Origin: an uncultured Selenomonadales bacterium
GTDB lineage: Bacteria; Bacillota; Negativicutes; DSM-1736; Dendrosporobacteraceae
Assembly (NCBI GenBank): GCA_946407015.1
Contig: CAMJML010000020.1
Coordinates: forward strand, 1-61,287
Direction: 5' to 3'
Length of the DNA stretch: 61,287 bases
This document shows, piece by piece, positions 10,869 through 20,226 of the stretch. The first letter of the stretch is position 1. The number at the start of each line of letters is the position of its first letter. The notes below the pieces were generated by a model. The model did not search any database, had not been told where the DNA came from, and saw only the letters and a program-made list of their open reading frames with translations. The translations under genes were made by a program, and so were the position numbers.

Positions 10869-10897
10869 ATGATAGCATGTTTAAGTAAAAGGAGCAA
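10869..10897 (-). promoter_or_regulatory. Sigma-A promoter toward panC / the candidate RNA
   Basis: On the minus strand TTGCTC (10892-10897) and TATCAT (10869-10874) are spaced by 17 bp. Transcription would start near 10862, about 260 nt before the panC start. Confidence 0.55.
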
Positions 10898-10915
10898 TAT
10901 AAGGTGGTGTAAAAT

Positions 10916-11590
10916 GTGATGAAAATTTTAGTAGCTGACGATGAACCCAGTATATTGGAGGTAGTAACCCTGTATCTGAAAAACGAGGGTTTCACCGTAC
11001 TGGCCGCCAGTGATGGCGAGCAGGCCCTTGCCCTGGAAATCAGTGAGCGGCCCGACCTCTTGATTCTGGACATCATGCTGCCCAAAGTCTCAGGCTGGGA
11101 CATTTGCCGTTCCATTGAACGATCGGTCCCGGTGATCTTTCTTACAGCCAAAATAGCAGAAGCGGATAAAATGACCGGTTTCTCCCTTGGAGCCGACGAC
11201 TATATCACCAAGCCTTTCAGCCCGCGCGAACTGGTTGCTCGCGTGAAGGCTGTGCTGCGCAGAAGCGGCTTATTGATTGAGGCCGGCACAGCACTCAAAT
11301 TTCCCGGCCTGGTCATCTATACAGTACAGCAAACAATTGAATTGAATGGCCAGTCTTCCTCGCTGCCGCCGAAGGAATTTGAACTCTTACTCTTTTTAGC
11401 CCGCCATCCCAAGGTGGTATTTTCCCGGGAACAGCTGCTGACAAACGTCTGGGGGTACGATTTTAACGGCGATGACCGGACAGTAGACGCTACGGTAAAA
11501 CGGCTGCGGCAAAAAATCAACTGTGATGCTTATGCCTATATTCACACCGTTTGGGGAACAGGCTATAAGTTCGAGGTTATCAAAAAATGA
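10916..11590 (+). CDS. OmpR-family response regulator
   Basis: A 224-residue two-component regulator. The receiver domain (about 1-115) shows the acidic pair DDE near residue 8, the phospho-acceptor Asp in LLILDIMLP (about residue 53), and the conserved Lys in ITKPFSPRE. The C-terminal winged helix (about 125-222) ends in the usual VWGTGYKFE. The start is either GTG 10916 or ATG 10919; the ribosome site AAGGTGGT fits both. The downstream kinase ATG overlaps its stop codon (ATGA), so the pair is co-translated. Its stimulus is unknown; there are no obvious target genes beside it. Confidence 0.93.
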   Translation: MMKILVADDEPSILEVVTLYLKNEGFTVLAASDGEQALALEISERPDLLILDIMLPKVSGWDICRSIERSVPVIFLTAKIAEADKMTGFSLGADDYITKPFSPRELVARVKAVLRRSGLLIEAGTALKFPGLVIYTVQQTIELNGQSSSLPPKEFELLLFLARHPKVVFSREQLLTNVWGYDFNGDDRTVDATVKRLRQKINCDAYAYIHTVWGTGYKFEVIKK

Positions 11591-12987
11591 CCCGTTCAAT
11601 TTTCAGCAAGCTGATGTTTTCCCATATCCTTGTGATCTTAATCAGTACACTTACGTTAGGGTTGCTGATGTCTTATCTGGTCAGGGAACATGTTATTGCC
11701 AGCAAGCGGCAAGAATTGCTCAGTAAAGGTGTCGCCGTCATCTCGCTGCTTGAGCCTTCGATTGAATCCGGAAAAGTGACCGAATTTCAGACCTTGCCGA
11801 TTATTAGCGATTTAGCCGGTGCAACCGTCTGGCTTGTTGATAAAAATGGAACCGTGATTGCAGGAAATCCGCCAAACCGCTGGTTACGAGCCATTCAGGA
11901 CAACCATGCCGAAATGGAAGAGTTATTTAATGGTCAGCCCCAGACTTGGACACGAACCGGCCGCCAGCAAGTTGATGCCTCAGTCGTGGTAGCCTTGCCA
12001 CTGTCACGGCCTAACGCAACGGTTGCCTTATTTTTATATGCTCCGATTGTCGGCATCAATAAGACGATCGATGCCCTGCAAGAACTGCTCATCTATTCCT
12101 TGCTGCTTGGCACAGTAACGGCAGCCTTATTTGGCTATGGTATCTCCCGCAGCTTGACCCGCCCGATCGCCGACATTGCCAAGGCAGCCCGGCATTTTGC
12201 CCAAGGCGATTACGGCAGTCGTACTACCGCAACCGGGCAAGATGAAATTGGTGCCTTAGGCAGGACTTTTAATCAAATGGCTCAAGCCATTGCGCATACC
12301 GATCAGAACCGGCGCGATTTCCTGGCTAATGTCACTCATGAATTAAAAACACCCATCGCCTCGATTCAGGCACTTACTGAGACCATTCTGGACGGACTGG
12401 CCAATCAGCCCGGCCAGCAAGATCGGTATTTAAATACCATTGTGGCCGAATCAGAACGGATCAGCCGTCTGATTGATGATCTATTGGATTTAGCGCAGCT
12501 TGAAGCCGGAGCATTGTCCGTTAAGCCACAAGACTTTGACCTGGCAGAAATATTGCAGTTGGAACAAGCGAAATTCAATCCTCAGCTTAAAGAAAAGAAC
12601 TTAACACTGCAATTTCATCTTCCTGCCAAAGTGCCCGTCCTTGCAGCTGACCCAGACCGCCTGCTGCAAGTATTCGGCAATTTGATCAGCAACGCCGTAC
12701 GGCATGCCCCTCCTGATTCAACCATTCACATTACCGTGAAAGATGGTTCGAACTTTGTCACCATCTCCATCAGTAACCAAGGCTCCGGCATCCCCCCGGA
12801 GGAACTTCCTTATATCTGGGACCGTTTTTATCGGGTTGAGAAGTCTCGTGACCGGAATCAGGGAGGAACCGGATTAGGATTGACCATTACTCAAAAACTG
12901 GTTCAGGCCATGGGAGGGAAAATTGATGTAATCAGTACCCCCGGTCAAAATACCACCTTTTGGTTTACCTTGCCAAAACGACAGTAA
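11587..12987 (+). CDS. Membrane sensor histidine kinase
   Basis: A 466-residue partner of the preceding regulator. It has an N-terminal membrane segment (about 10-32), an extracytoplasmic sensor region of roughly 120 residues, a second membrane segment (about 160-185), and a HAMP linker. The HisKA dimer domain carries the phospho-acceptor His in NVTHELKTPIAS. The HATPase domain has the G boxes GTGLGLTI near the C-terminus. The ATG overlaps the regulator stop. The architecture is that of BaeS/ResE-like kinases; the ligand cannot be inferred. The gene ends in a bidirectional terminator. Confidence 0.93.
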   Translation: MTRSIFSKLMFSHILVILISTLTLGLLMSYLVREHVIASKRQELLSKGVAVISLLEPSIESGKVTEFQTLPIISDLAGATVWLVDKNGTVIAGNPPNRWLRAIQDNHAEMEELFNGQPQTWTRTGRQQVDASVVVALPLSRPNATVALFLYAPIVGINKTIDALQELLIYSLLLGTVTAALFGYGISRSLTRPIADIAKAARHFAQGDYGSRTTATGQDEIGALGRTFNQMAQAIAHTDQNRRDFLANVTHELKTPIASIQALTETILDGLANQPGQQDRYLNTIVAESERISRLIDDLLDLAQLEAGALSVKPQDFDLAEILQLEQAKFNPQLKEKNLTLQFHLPAKVPVLAADPDRLLQVFGNLISNAVRHAPPDSTIHITVKDGSNFVTISISNQGSGIPPEELPYIWDRFYRVEKSRDRNQGGTGLGLTITQKLVQAMGGKIDVISTPGQNTTFWFTLPKRQ

Positions 12988-13100
12988 TGTTTTCGTTTTT
13001 TCCCTATTCCCTTCCTCCAGGCAAGATGCCGCTGCGCGGTGAAACCTAGTTTATAACGTCCAAATCAATATACCAAGTGTTTGCAATAGAATTGCAAAGA

Positions 13101-13126
13101 AAAAGAGAGCCGATAGGCTCTCTTTT
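13101..13126. terminator. Bidirectional terminator
   Basis: An 11-bp stem, AAAAGAGAGCC / GGCTCTCTTTT with a GATA loop, lies between the kinase (plus) and the convergent small gene (minus). Confidence 0.85.
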
Positions 13127-13128
13127 GG

Positions 13129-13431
13129 CTATTCAACTAAAATCCCTTCTGCCAGCAGCGTATTATCTGTTTCCCACGATTCCACAATGGCTAATGCAGT
13201 CGAATAGTCAAAGCCCATCCCCATCAAATAACTGATCAAAGCCGTTTCAATGATAATATGGCGGGTATTGGTTGCTGTTAGCTCAGCCAATCCATGGGCA
13301 ATCGCGGGCTGAACCTGACAGAAAAAGTAACAGGCATTCAGGGCCTGACTCGGAGCAACCGGAGCTACTGATATGACGGGCGATATCACAGGCGGCCTGC
13401 ATCTCTTAATCAGCCTTCTAAATCTGATCAC
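13129..13431 (-). CDS. Hypothetical protein, about 100 residues
   Basis: I do not recognise this protein. Using the GTG at 13431, which has AGGAG at the right distance, it is 100 residues. It has a basic N-terminus (IRFRRLIKRCRPP), a proline/valine-rich linker, and a helical C-terminal half with TRHIIIETALISYLMGMGFDYSTALAIVESWE, which resembles a small helical bundle. There is no signal peptide or membrane segment. It stands alone, flanked by a bidirectional terminator and the asparaginase terminator. A good ribosome site supports translation. Confidence 0.6.
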   Translation of the reverse strand: MIRFRRLIKRCRPPVISPVISVAPVAPSQALNACYFFCQVQPAIAHGLAELTATNTRHIIIETALISYLMGMGFDYSTALAIVESWETDNTLLAEGILVE

Positions 13432-13552
13432 ATTCTCCACTCCTTTTCATAGCTTCAAACCTATATTCCAACTCACTTTATTTTATGAATCATTAACATA
13501 AGATGTGAACTTTGTCAGGATAAATAGCAGCGCAAATCGGTTGACAGAAACG

Positions 13553-13582
13553 AAAAAAAATCAGGCAGTCGCCTGATTTTTT
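13553..13582 (-). terminator. Terminator of the asparaginase gene
   Basis: Stem TCAGGC / GCCTGA flanked by A- and T-runs, overlapping the end of the coding sequence at 13581. Confidence 0.85.
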
Positions 13583-14576
13583 AAAAGACTGTTTCGATTG
13601 TACCAATCATGTCGCCGCGATGATTCTTTAATACCGGTGGGAATTTTTCAAGCAGAACATCATATTCGTCTTTCGTAATTAAATCCAGTTTCTTTAAAAT
13701 TCCAATCACGACCGGATTAATGGCCCTTGGACTGCCATCCTCTATTTTGAACGTAATACCGACACCGTCCGGTACGGATGCCAGGCAATAAACCGCCTCA
13801 GCCCCCACTTTGGCCAATATGCGGCCTTTGGTTAGTTCCATCAACACCGTATCAATCCGGCCTGTACCGGCCACCACACTTGGATAAGCCAGCATGGCAT
13901 TACGAATTTTCGTGACTGCCTCAGTTTGCTCACCCCAGCCGCCTTTTTCAGGCTGAACAAGCCGGGCATACGCCAGAGCCATATGATCAAGCGGCAAATA
14001 AAATACAGGAACACCGCAGCCATCAATCCCGATTTCGACCTGATCTACCGCCAGGCCGGCACTATCCGCAACCGCTTGATGCATGATTTTCTGTACCTGA
14101 TGATCCGCTTCCGTATAGCCTTCAACCGGCAAGCCCAGCATCTGACATAAAGCCAGCATTCCTGAATGTTTTCCTGAACAGGGATTGTGCACGGCTTGCG
14201 GTTTTTGCCCCAACTTAATCAGCTCTTTGGACGTCCGGCCATCCATAGGACGTGAGGAACCACAAGCTAAAGCATCCACCGACAGTCCGATTTTGCCTAA
14301 AACTTGTTGTACAAGGGCAACATGCTGCGGCTCACCGCTGTGTGATGATACCATCAAGGCCAATTCTTCATCCGTAATAGCGAATTGTGCTAGACCGCCT
14401 TGCTGGACAAAAGGCAGTATTTGAAAAGGCTTCGCAGCCGAGCGCCAAAACATCGGCTTGCGGGGATTGCCAACAGCACTGACAATATCGCCCGACACAT
14501 TGACCGCAACAATATCACCGCGATGAATGCTCTCAACTTTTCCGGCGCGGGTGTAATGAAGTAGGATTTCACTCAT
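13581..14576 (-). CDS. L-asparaginase II-type protein
   Basis: A 331-residue protein of the thermolabile asparaginase II family (Rhizobium etli type, distinct from the AnsA/AnsB fold), expected to hydrolyse L-asparagine to aspartate and ammonia. Visible family blocks are KPFQILPFV, a VSSHSGEPQHV motif around residue 90, CSGKHSGMLA around 140, GIDGCGVPVF near 190, and VVAGTGRIDT. I chose ATG 14576 because GAGGAG precedes it at good distance and the protein then begins MSEILLHYTRAG; the longer frame has no ribosome site. It lacks a signal peptide, so it should be cytoplasmic. It is monocistronic. Confidence 0.9.
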   Translation of the reverse strand: MSEILLHYTRAGKVESIHRGDIVAVNVSGDIVSAVGNPRKPMFWRSAAKPFQILPFVQQGGLAQFAITDEELALMVSSHSGEPQHVALVQQVLGKIGLSVDALACGSSRPMDGRTSKELIKLGQKPQAVHNPCSGKHSGMLALCQMLGLPVEGYTEADHQVQKIMHQAVADSAGLAVDQVEIGIDGCGVPVFYLPLDHMALAYARLVQPEKGGWGEQTEAVTKIRNAMLAYPSVVAGTGRIDTVLMELTKGRILAKVGAEAVYCLASVPDGVGITFKIEDGSPRAINPVVIGILKKLDLITKDEYDVLLEKFPPVLKNHRGDMIGTIETVF

Positions 14577-14681
14577 TTGACTTTTCTCCTCTAAATAAAT
14601 TAGCCACAAATCTTGCTGCTTCCATTCCCGCCGCCTTTGTCATCATGGCAGGCCTTGATCGAAACTTTGTGGCCAGATATT

Positions 14682-14701
14682 AAAAAACCCGCTAACGCGG
14701 G
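14682..14701 (-). terminator. Terminator downstream of ftsH
   Basis: CCCGC-TAAC-GCGGG is followed on the minus strand by TTTTTTA. Between it and the ftsH stop there is a second imperfect hairpin (about 14730-14782, core GCGTAA / TTACGC) of unknown role. Confidence 0.8.
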
Positions 14702-14811
14702 CCTTGATAAACATTATGGCAGGATCACAGAGGGTTCAAGCGTAAGCATTCGGTTACGCATGAAAGAAGCCCTCCGTAGATTCCTGATTCGTTTAGTGTC
14801 ACCAAAGTTTC

Positions 14812-16707
14812 TTAGTTGCGAGAAATGTAAACAATTTTAGGCCCGGATCCTTCATCAGAGCTTTCTGCAGCAGGAGCTGCATCAGCCTCTTCGCTCGGTT
14901 GTTGTTTTTCCTGCAGCAAACCATCTTTCATCAGTTGCTCCAGTTCTTCAGCCTCAAGCGTCTCACGTTCCATTAAAGCTTTGGCAATAAGATGCAGTTT
15001 ATCAATATTGTCTTTCAGCATATTGCGGCACTCGCTATAAGCGCCTTCAATTAGATTTCTTACCTCTTTATCAATCGCATAAGCGACTTCTTCACTATAG
15101 TTACGGTCACGCGAGATATCACGCCCCAAAAAGACCTGTTGATCTTGACGGCGGCCAAACGTAATCGGCCCCAGCGCTTCACTCATCCCATATTCGGTAA
15201 TCATTTTCCGAACTAGGTCAGTAGCCCGCTCCAAGTCGTTTTGCGCTCCGGTACTGATTTCGGCAAGCACCACTTCTTCAGCAACCCGTCCGCCCAGCAG
15301 CGTCTTCAACTGATCCAAGAGTTCCGACCTGGTGGCATAATATCTGTCTTCTTTAGGCAGCATCAGTGTATAACCGCCAGCCCGTCCCCGGGGGATAATG
15401 GATACCTTATGAACAGGATCGGTATGCGGTAACAGCATGCCAACCAGCGTATGACCGGCTTCATGATACGCAGTAAGCCGTTTTTCCCGTTCGCTGATCA
15501 CTTTGCTTTTTCGTTCCGGACCGGCGACAACCCGCTCAATAGATTCTTCCAGTTCCGGCATTTCAATGCGTTTTTTATTGCGCCGCGCTGCCAGCAAAGC
15601 GGCTTCATTCACAAGATTGCTTAAATCGGCCCCGGTAAAACCAGGTGTACGCCGAGCCAGCACTTCCAGGTTAGCTTCTTTTGAAACCGGCTTGCCCTTG
15701 GTGTGGACCTTCAGGATTTCTGCACGGCCTTTTACATCCGGCTTATCAACAACAATTTGACGGTCAAAACGGCCTGGCCTTAGCAGTGCCGGGTCTAGAA
15801 TATCCGGACGGTTGGTTGCCGCGATAATAATAATTCCTTCATTGGCAGCAAAGCCGTCCATTTCCACCAGCAACTGGTTTAACGTTTGTTCGCGCTCATC
15901 ATGTCCGCCGCCCAAACCGGCGCCACGCTGGCGTCCAACCGCATCAATTTCATCGATGAAAACAATACACGGAGCATTCTTCTTCGCTTGCTCAAACAGG
16001 TCTCTTACCCTGGATGCCCCGACACCGACAAACATTTCTACGAAATCTGAGCCGCTGATGCTAAAAAATGGCACTCCGGCTTCACCGGCTACGGCTTTAG
16101 CCAGCAAGGTTTTCCCTGTTCCAGGAGGACCAAAGAGTAATACCCCTTTAGGGATACGTGCCCCAAGATCATTAAACTTTTTGGGATGCTTCAGAAATTC
16201 AACCACTTCCTGCAATTCCTGTTTAGCTTCATCGGCTCCCGCTACATCAAGAAACGTAATCTTAATCTTGTCTTCACTATGCAATTTGGCCCGGCTTTTG
16301 CCGAAAGACATCACCCGGTTGCCGCCACCCTGTGTCTGCTGCATAATGAAGAACCACACACCAATGAGTAACAGCATTGGCAGAATGGATGAAAAAATAG
16401 TTGTCCACCATGGCGGTTGCGGTGGTTGTTCAGCTTTGATATCAACATTTCTTTCCCGCAGTGTGCTAATGAGAGTGGGATCATTCGGCGCAATAGTAGT
16501 AAACTCAGTACCATCCTTGAGTTTACCGCGGATAGAATTATCCACTATAGTGACTCGCTCCACTTTCTGTTCGTCCATGTGACGTAAAAACTGCGTGTAG
16601 GTGATTTCTTGCTTATTGGTTGTACGCGTCGAATAGTAGTCAATAATGGAAATGGCGATAATGATAATAAGCAAATAGAAACTTACATTACGGAAAAATT
16701 TGTTCAA
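14812..16707 (-). CDS. ftsH: ATP-dependent zinc metalloprotease FtsH
   Basis: A membrane-anchored AAA+ protease that degrades misfolded membrane proteins and short-lived regulators. The 631-residue protein has two N-terminal membrane segments (about 6-26 and 108-128) around a small outer domain. The AAA module carries Walker A GPPGTGKT (about 195), Walker B FIDEID and the SRH region. The peptidase domain has the zinc motif HEAGH (about 418). The TTG at 16707, giving MNKFFRNVS, has better spacing from GGAGG than the TTG one codon earlier. A TATAAT (16766-16771) suggests its own promoter besides read-through from hpt. Confidence 0.98.
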   Translation of the reverse strand: MNKFFRNVSFYLLIIIIAISIIDYYSTRTTNKQEITYTQFLRHMDEQKVERVTIVDNSIRGKLKDGTEFTTIAPNDPTLISTLRERNVDIKAEQPPQPPWWTTIFSSILPMLLLIGVWFFIMQQTQGGGNRVMSFGKSRAKLHSEDKIKITFLDVAGADEAKQELQEVVEFLKHPKKFNDLGARIPKGVLLFGPPGTGKTLLAKAVAGEAGVPFFSISGSDFVEMFVGVGASRVRDLFEQAKKNAPCIVFIDEIDAVGRQRGAGLGGGHDEREQTLNQLLVEMDGFAANEGIIIIAATNRPDILDPALLRPGRFDRQIVVDKPDVKGRAEILKVHTKGKPVSKEANLEVLARRTPGFTGADLSNLVNEAALLAARRNKKRIEMPELEESIERVVAGPERKSKVISEREKRLTAYHEAGHTLVGMLLPHTDPVHKVSIIPRGRAGGYTLMLPKEDRYYATRSELLDQLKTLLGGRVAEEVVLAEISTGAQNDLERATDLVRKMITEYGMSEALGPITFGRRQDQQVFLGRDISRDRNYSEEVAYAIDKEVRNLIEGAYSECRNMLKDNIDKLHLIAKALMERETLEAEELEQLMKDGLLQEKQQPSEEADAAPAAESSDEGSGPKIVYISRN

Positions 16708-16817
16708 CAAGTCGCCCTCCTCTCACTGGAGCACATTAACACCAACATGTTCTCCATAGAAAAATATTATAACACCAAAACTAAATTTTAACAATCAAGC
16801 TGATGCCGCATTCCCGC

Positions 16818-17354
16818 CTACTTATATACTTCCGGCTTCAGTATTCCGATAAACGGCAAATTACGGTATTTCTCAGCATAGTCCAAACCGTAGCCAACTA
16901 CAAAATAATCCGGTACGGTAAAGCCGTTATAATCAATATGCACTTCGGCCTTACGCCTTTCCGGCTTATTCAGTAAGGTACAAAGCTTGAGACTGGCTGG
17001 CTTGCGTGATTTGAGGTTTTCCAGCAGATACGTCAGCGTCAAGCCTGAATCAATAATGTCCTCAACAATCAGCACATGCTTCCCTTCGATATCTTCATCA
17101 AGGTCTTTCAAGATCCGAACAACCCCGCTTGAGCTTGTGCCGTGGCCATAACTGGATACTGCCATAAAGTCAATTGCAACAGGAACTTTAATCGCCCTGG
17201 TTAAATCGGCCATAAACAGTACCGCTCCCCGTAATACACCAATCGCTAAAATTTCCTTTCCTTCATAATCTGCTGTGATTTGGTCTCCTAATTCTTTAAT
17301 CCGTGCCGCAAGTTGTTCCTCGCTAATCAGCACGCTTTCAACATCATTAAGCAT
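16818..17354 (-). CDS. hpt: Hypoxanthine phosphoribosyltransferase
   Basis: It salvages hypoxanthine and guanine to IMP and GMP using PRPP. The 178-residue protein has the PRPP-binding motif [14 protein letters not shown] (about 93-106), the flexible-loop region AVSSYG, and the purine-contact residues [12 protein letters not shown]. Length is typical. It overlaps the end of tilS by 8 bp and starts with ATG after GGGAGGACC. The tilS-hpt-ftsH order is conserved across Firmicutes. Confidence 0.97.
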   Translation of the reverse strand: MLNDVESVLISEEQLAARIKELGDQITADYEGKEILAIGVLRGAVLFMADLTRAIKVPVAIDFMAVSSYGHGTSSSGVVRILKDLDEDIEGKHVLIVEDIIDSGLTLTYLLENLKSRKPASLKLCTLLNKPERRKAEVHIDYNGFTVPDYFVVGYGLDYAEKYRNLPFIGILKPEVYK

Positions 17355-18744
17355 GATTGGTCCTCCCCATGTACAAAGTAAGCTGCAAAAATTGCTGAGT
17401 ATTCATCATAACATCGCCCCGTTCAGCTTGTCGATAACCCCCTACCCATAGAATGCCTTTCCCGTCATAAATTATCGGTGTAATTTCCCTTTTTTCACGT
17501 GGAATTTTAGCATCAATAAAAAAATCTTTTAATTTTTTACTGCCTTTCAACCCTTTGGGCCGAAAGCGGTCCCCATCCTGCCTGGTACGCACATACAATG
17601 GCGGTACTAACTGAGTACAATCAAATACCGCGGTATGCGCTGGAAGCTTTCCCGGTGCTGTAGAATGCAATTCAGCCAAAATAGTAATATCCAATTCCGG
17701 CACGTAAGTGTTGCCTGGTATAGCAATTGGATAAGGCTTAGCAATTCCCTGTACGGCAGGAAGCTGCCGCACAGAACTCAATTCCACTTCATCATAGCCA
17801 ATTCGTACCACCAGACCTCCCGGCAGTTCATAAATCGTCCCCACCTGACCGGATAAAGCCATTTCTATAAATTTTTCCACATGCTTAAATGTAATTCCTC
17901 TTGTGCTGCCCTGTTTTTTTTCGATTGCCTGGCGGAGCATTTCCCGCTGCTGTGCAAGGTGCAAATTAGCCAATCCGGATTTTTCGATAAACAGCTTATC
18001 CTGCTCTTCACGGACAATCTCAGACCATACCGCCTGAACACTTTGTTGGATAAAATCATATTCGCAGCCAACCACCTCGGCAGTCCGGCACAGAGCTTCT
18101 TTAACAGCCTGATTGTAATGTTGTTCCAGTTCCGGCAAAAGTTTAAGCCGAATGCGGTTCCGTAAATAATCGGTTTTTAAGTTTGAATGATCCAGACGGG
18201 CTGTTAACTGATGTTCCCGGCAGTATTGCTCAATTTCTGCACGGCTTATTCCCAGCAGCGGCCGAATAATATTGCCGTTTGCCGGCCTCATTCCCCTGAT
18301 ACCGGCACTGCCGCTGCCGCGCAGCAGATGCATCAGTACCGTCTCTGCCTGATCATCACGATGATGCCCGGTTGCGATCTTGGTTTGACCAAGATTTGCT
18401 GCAACCTCCTGCAGATACTGATAGCGCAATTCCCGGGCAGCCTCCTGAGGTGAGTGACCACCAGCGCGAATATATTCAGGCACATTAATGGCCTTTTGAT
18501 AACACACTAAACCAAGCCGGCGACAGAATTCAGCTACAAAATCAGCGTCAGCAGCCGAATCCTTGCCGCGAAACATATGATCAACGTGGGCAACAGCCAG
18601 TCTAATATTATATTTTGAACATAGGGCCTGCAGGCTATGCACCAAAACAAGGGAATCCGGGCCGCCGGAACAAGCAGCCAAAATAGAATCACCCTCTTGT
18701 ATTAATCGATATTGATCAATCCAGGCCTCAATTTTTTTCAGCAT
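17347..18744 (-). CDS. tilS: tRNA(Ile)-lysidine synthetase
   Basis: It converts the wobble cytidine of tRNA-Ile(CAU) to lysidine so that AUA is read as isoleucine; it is essential in bacteria. The 465-residue protein begins with the PP-loop ATPase site ACSGGPDSL (about 24-32). It continues with [18 protein letters not shown] and the substrate motif [11 protein letters not shown], then a C-terminal TilS domain with RTRQDGDRF and KKLKDFFID. It overlaps the 3' end of the upstream exporter half by 17 bp, so translation is probably coupled. Confidence 0.97.
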   Translation of the reverse strand: MLKKIEAWIDQYRLIQEGDSILAACSGGPDSLVLVHSLQALCSKYNIRLAVAHVDHMFRGKDSAADADFVAEFCRRLGLVCYQKAINVPEYIRAGGHSPQEAARELRYQYLQEVAANLGQTKIATGHHRDDQAETVLMHLLRGSGSAGIRGMRPANGNIIRPLLGISRAEIEQYCREHQLTARLDHSNLKTDYLRNRIRLKLLPELEQHYNQAVKEALCRTAEVVGCEYDFIQQSVQAVWSEIVREEQDKLFIEKSGLANLHLAQQREMLRQAIEKKQGSTRGITFKHVEKFIEMALSGQVGTIYELPGGLVVRIGYDEVELSSVRQLPAVQGIAKPYPIAIPGNTYVPELDITILAELHSTAPGKLPAHTAVFDCTQLVPPLYVRTRQDGDRFRPKGLKGSKKLKDFFIDAKIPREKREITPIIYDGKGILWVGGYRQAERGDVMMNTQQFLQLTLYMGRTNHA

Positions 18745-19183
18745 GATAAGCCTTTCTCTCCGTGATATAGTTTATAAACAACCTGTATATTGTAGAACTG
18801 ATAAATATTCCAAAGGCAATGGCCCCCGCTGTCAGCACAGTACGCATAAACATCGAAACTCCATCAATATACCTTCCTTCTACCATATACAGCATGGTGG
18901 TATAGGCTTCTCCCCCCGGTACCAACGGAATAAAACCAGGGATAATAAAAATGGTCGCAGGCTTCTTCAGCCGTCTGGCCAGTGCCTCTGCCGCCACACC
19001 AATGGCAATGCTGCCAGCAAAATTTGCCATAATCAGGCTGCCGCCAAACTCTCTGGTCAGTGCGGTGACCAGCCAGGCAGCCCCCCCTACAGTGCCGGCA
19101 TAGCCTAAAAGACTGGTCGGAATCCGGTGTAAAATACCGAAAGCCACAGACATCAAAAAAGCGGCAATGATTTTTAAACCCAT
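18728..19183 (-). CDS. ThrE-type exporter, small (YjjB-like) half
   Basis: A 151-residue integral membrane protein with four or five hydrophobic segments and the family signature IPGFIPLVPGGEAYTTM (about 82-98). It corresponds to the C-terminal half (DUF3815) of the Corynebacterium threonine/serine exporter ThrE, and to YjjB of the enterobacterial succinate exporter YjjPB. It follows the other half by 32 bp, and the two should form one transporter. Substrate is unproven: threonine/serine or dicarboxylate. It overlaps tilS at its 3' end. Confidence 0.88.
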   Translation of the reverse strand: MGLKIIAAFLMSVAFGILHRIPTSLLGYAGTVGGAAWLVTALTREFGGSLIMANFAGSIAIGVAAEALARRLKKPATIFIIPGFIPLVPGGEAYTTMLYMVEGRYIDGVSMFMRTVLTAGAIAFGIFISSTIYRLFINYITERKAYHAEKN

Positions 19184-19215
19184 CGTACGTCCTTCACTCC
19201 TTCACTGCCGTAAGG

Positions 19216-19980
19216 TTACCAAGCATGGGTTGCCAATATCAGCACCACTCCCATGGCGACAGCCACGGAAGTCAGGGCAGCTTCCAAACCGCGGGATAAA
19301 CCGCTTAACAGATCACCGGCCATAACATCCCGAATTGCATTGGTAATCGCTATTCCCGGCACCAGCGGCATAATGCCTCCGATAATAACCGCATCCCGTC
19401 CCAATTGAGGAATGACACCTGCTAACAGCACACCGGTCAAAGCAGCCACCATCCCTCCCAAAAATTCAAATGTAAACTGAACGCCATGCAGCCGGGATAC
19501 AATATGAGCAATATAGCGCACAATCGCAGCCGCCAAAAAAGCGGCGACCATTTCATAACTACCGGCATTATAAAGTACCGCCGTAGTACTGCCGACAATC
19601 CCTGAGGCAATAACGGACGGCCCTAAGGAAAAGCCGGTTCTCTCCCGGGCAATACGCTTCAAAACCGCTAGCGCATCTGGATAGTCAATCCGGTTGTCGA
19701 CCAACCGGCGCGACAACTCATTGACCTTTGTAATACGGTCTAGATTAATAGTCCGGTCCCGTACCCTGCGCATCGTTGTTACCGAATGTCCCTGTTCATC
19801 GCTAACCGTCAAAAATACTCCGGTCGGAATGACAAAGCTTTCTACCTTTACCGCTCCACAAGCTCTCGCAATATGGACCATGGTTTCCTCAACCCGGTAA
19901 GTTTCTGCACCGTTTTTTAACAGTACTTCACCGGCTAGAACAGCTAAATTTATAATTTCATTCAGGAGCAGCTTTTCCAC
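19216..19980 (-). CDS. ThrE-type exporter, large (YjjP-like) half
   Basis: A 254-residue protein matching the N-terminal ThrE domain (DUF1212, YjjP-like). A cytoplasmic region starts with LAGEVLLKNGAETYRVEETM, and the membrane part from about residue 115 carries GGIMPLVPGIAITNAIRD. I prefer the GTG at 19980, preceded by AGAGGT at good distance, over the longer TTG start at 20004. With the next gene it makes a two-component exporter. It lies between spoIIE and tilS, which are nearly adjacent in Bacillus. Confidence 0.87.
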   Translation of the reverse strand: MEKLLLNEIINLAVLAGEVLLKNGAETYRVEETMVHIARACGAVKVESFVIPTGVFLTVSDEQGHSVTTMRRVRDRTINLDRITKVNELSRRLVDNRIDYPDALAVLKRIARERTGFSLGPSVIASGIVGSTTAVLYNAGSYEMVAAFLAAAIVRYIAHIVSRLHGVQFTFEFLGGMVAALTGVLLAGVIPQLGRDAVIIGGIMPLVPGIAITNAIRDVMAGDLLSGLSRGLEAALTSVAVAMGVVLILATHAW

Positions 19981-20145
19981 CGGAGTCACCTCTTGCATCC
20001 TCAAAACTATTTAACTAAAGTTCGGCTGACCATTTCTAAATTCCTTCTACTGCCAATTAAGGATAACTTAGCCTTGAAACTTTTTATTTATACCATAATC
20101 AAGCCCTAAACGCAAGTCATTTCAGGAATGTTTCGCCAAACAATA

Positions 20146-20178
20146 AAAATGCCTGGCTACACCTCGCCAAGCATTTTT
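20146..20178 (-). terminator. Terminator of spoIIE
   Basis: AAAAATGC-TGGC-type stem (20146-20157 with 20166-20178) and T-run on the minus strand, past the spoIIE stop at 20227. Confidence 0.75.
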
Positions 20179-20226
20179 GAATCCGCTTAGTCTATGAACC
20201 TACCATCGCGCCTCCCGTTGAGTGAA

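Noticed and set aside
10780..11151. Minus-strand open frame across the response-regulator start
   Set aside because: It lies opposite a clear receiver domain and has no ribosome site or similarity.
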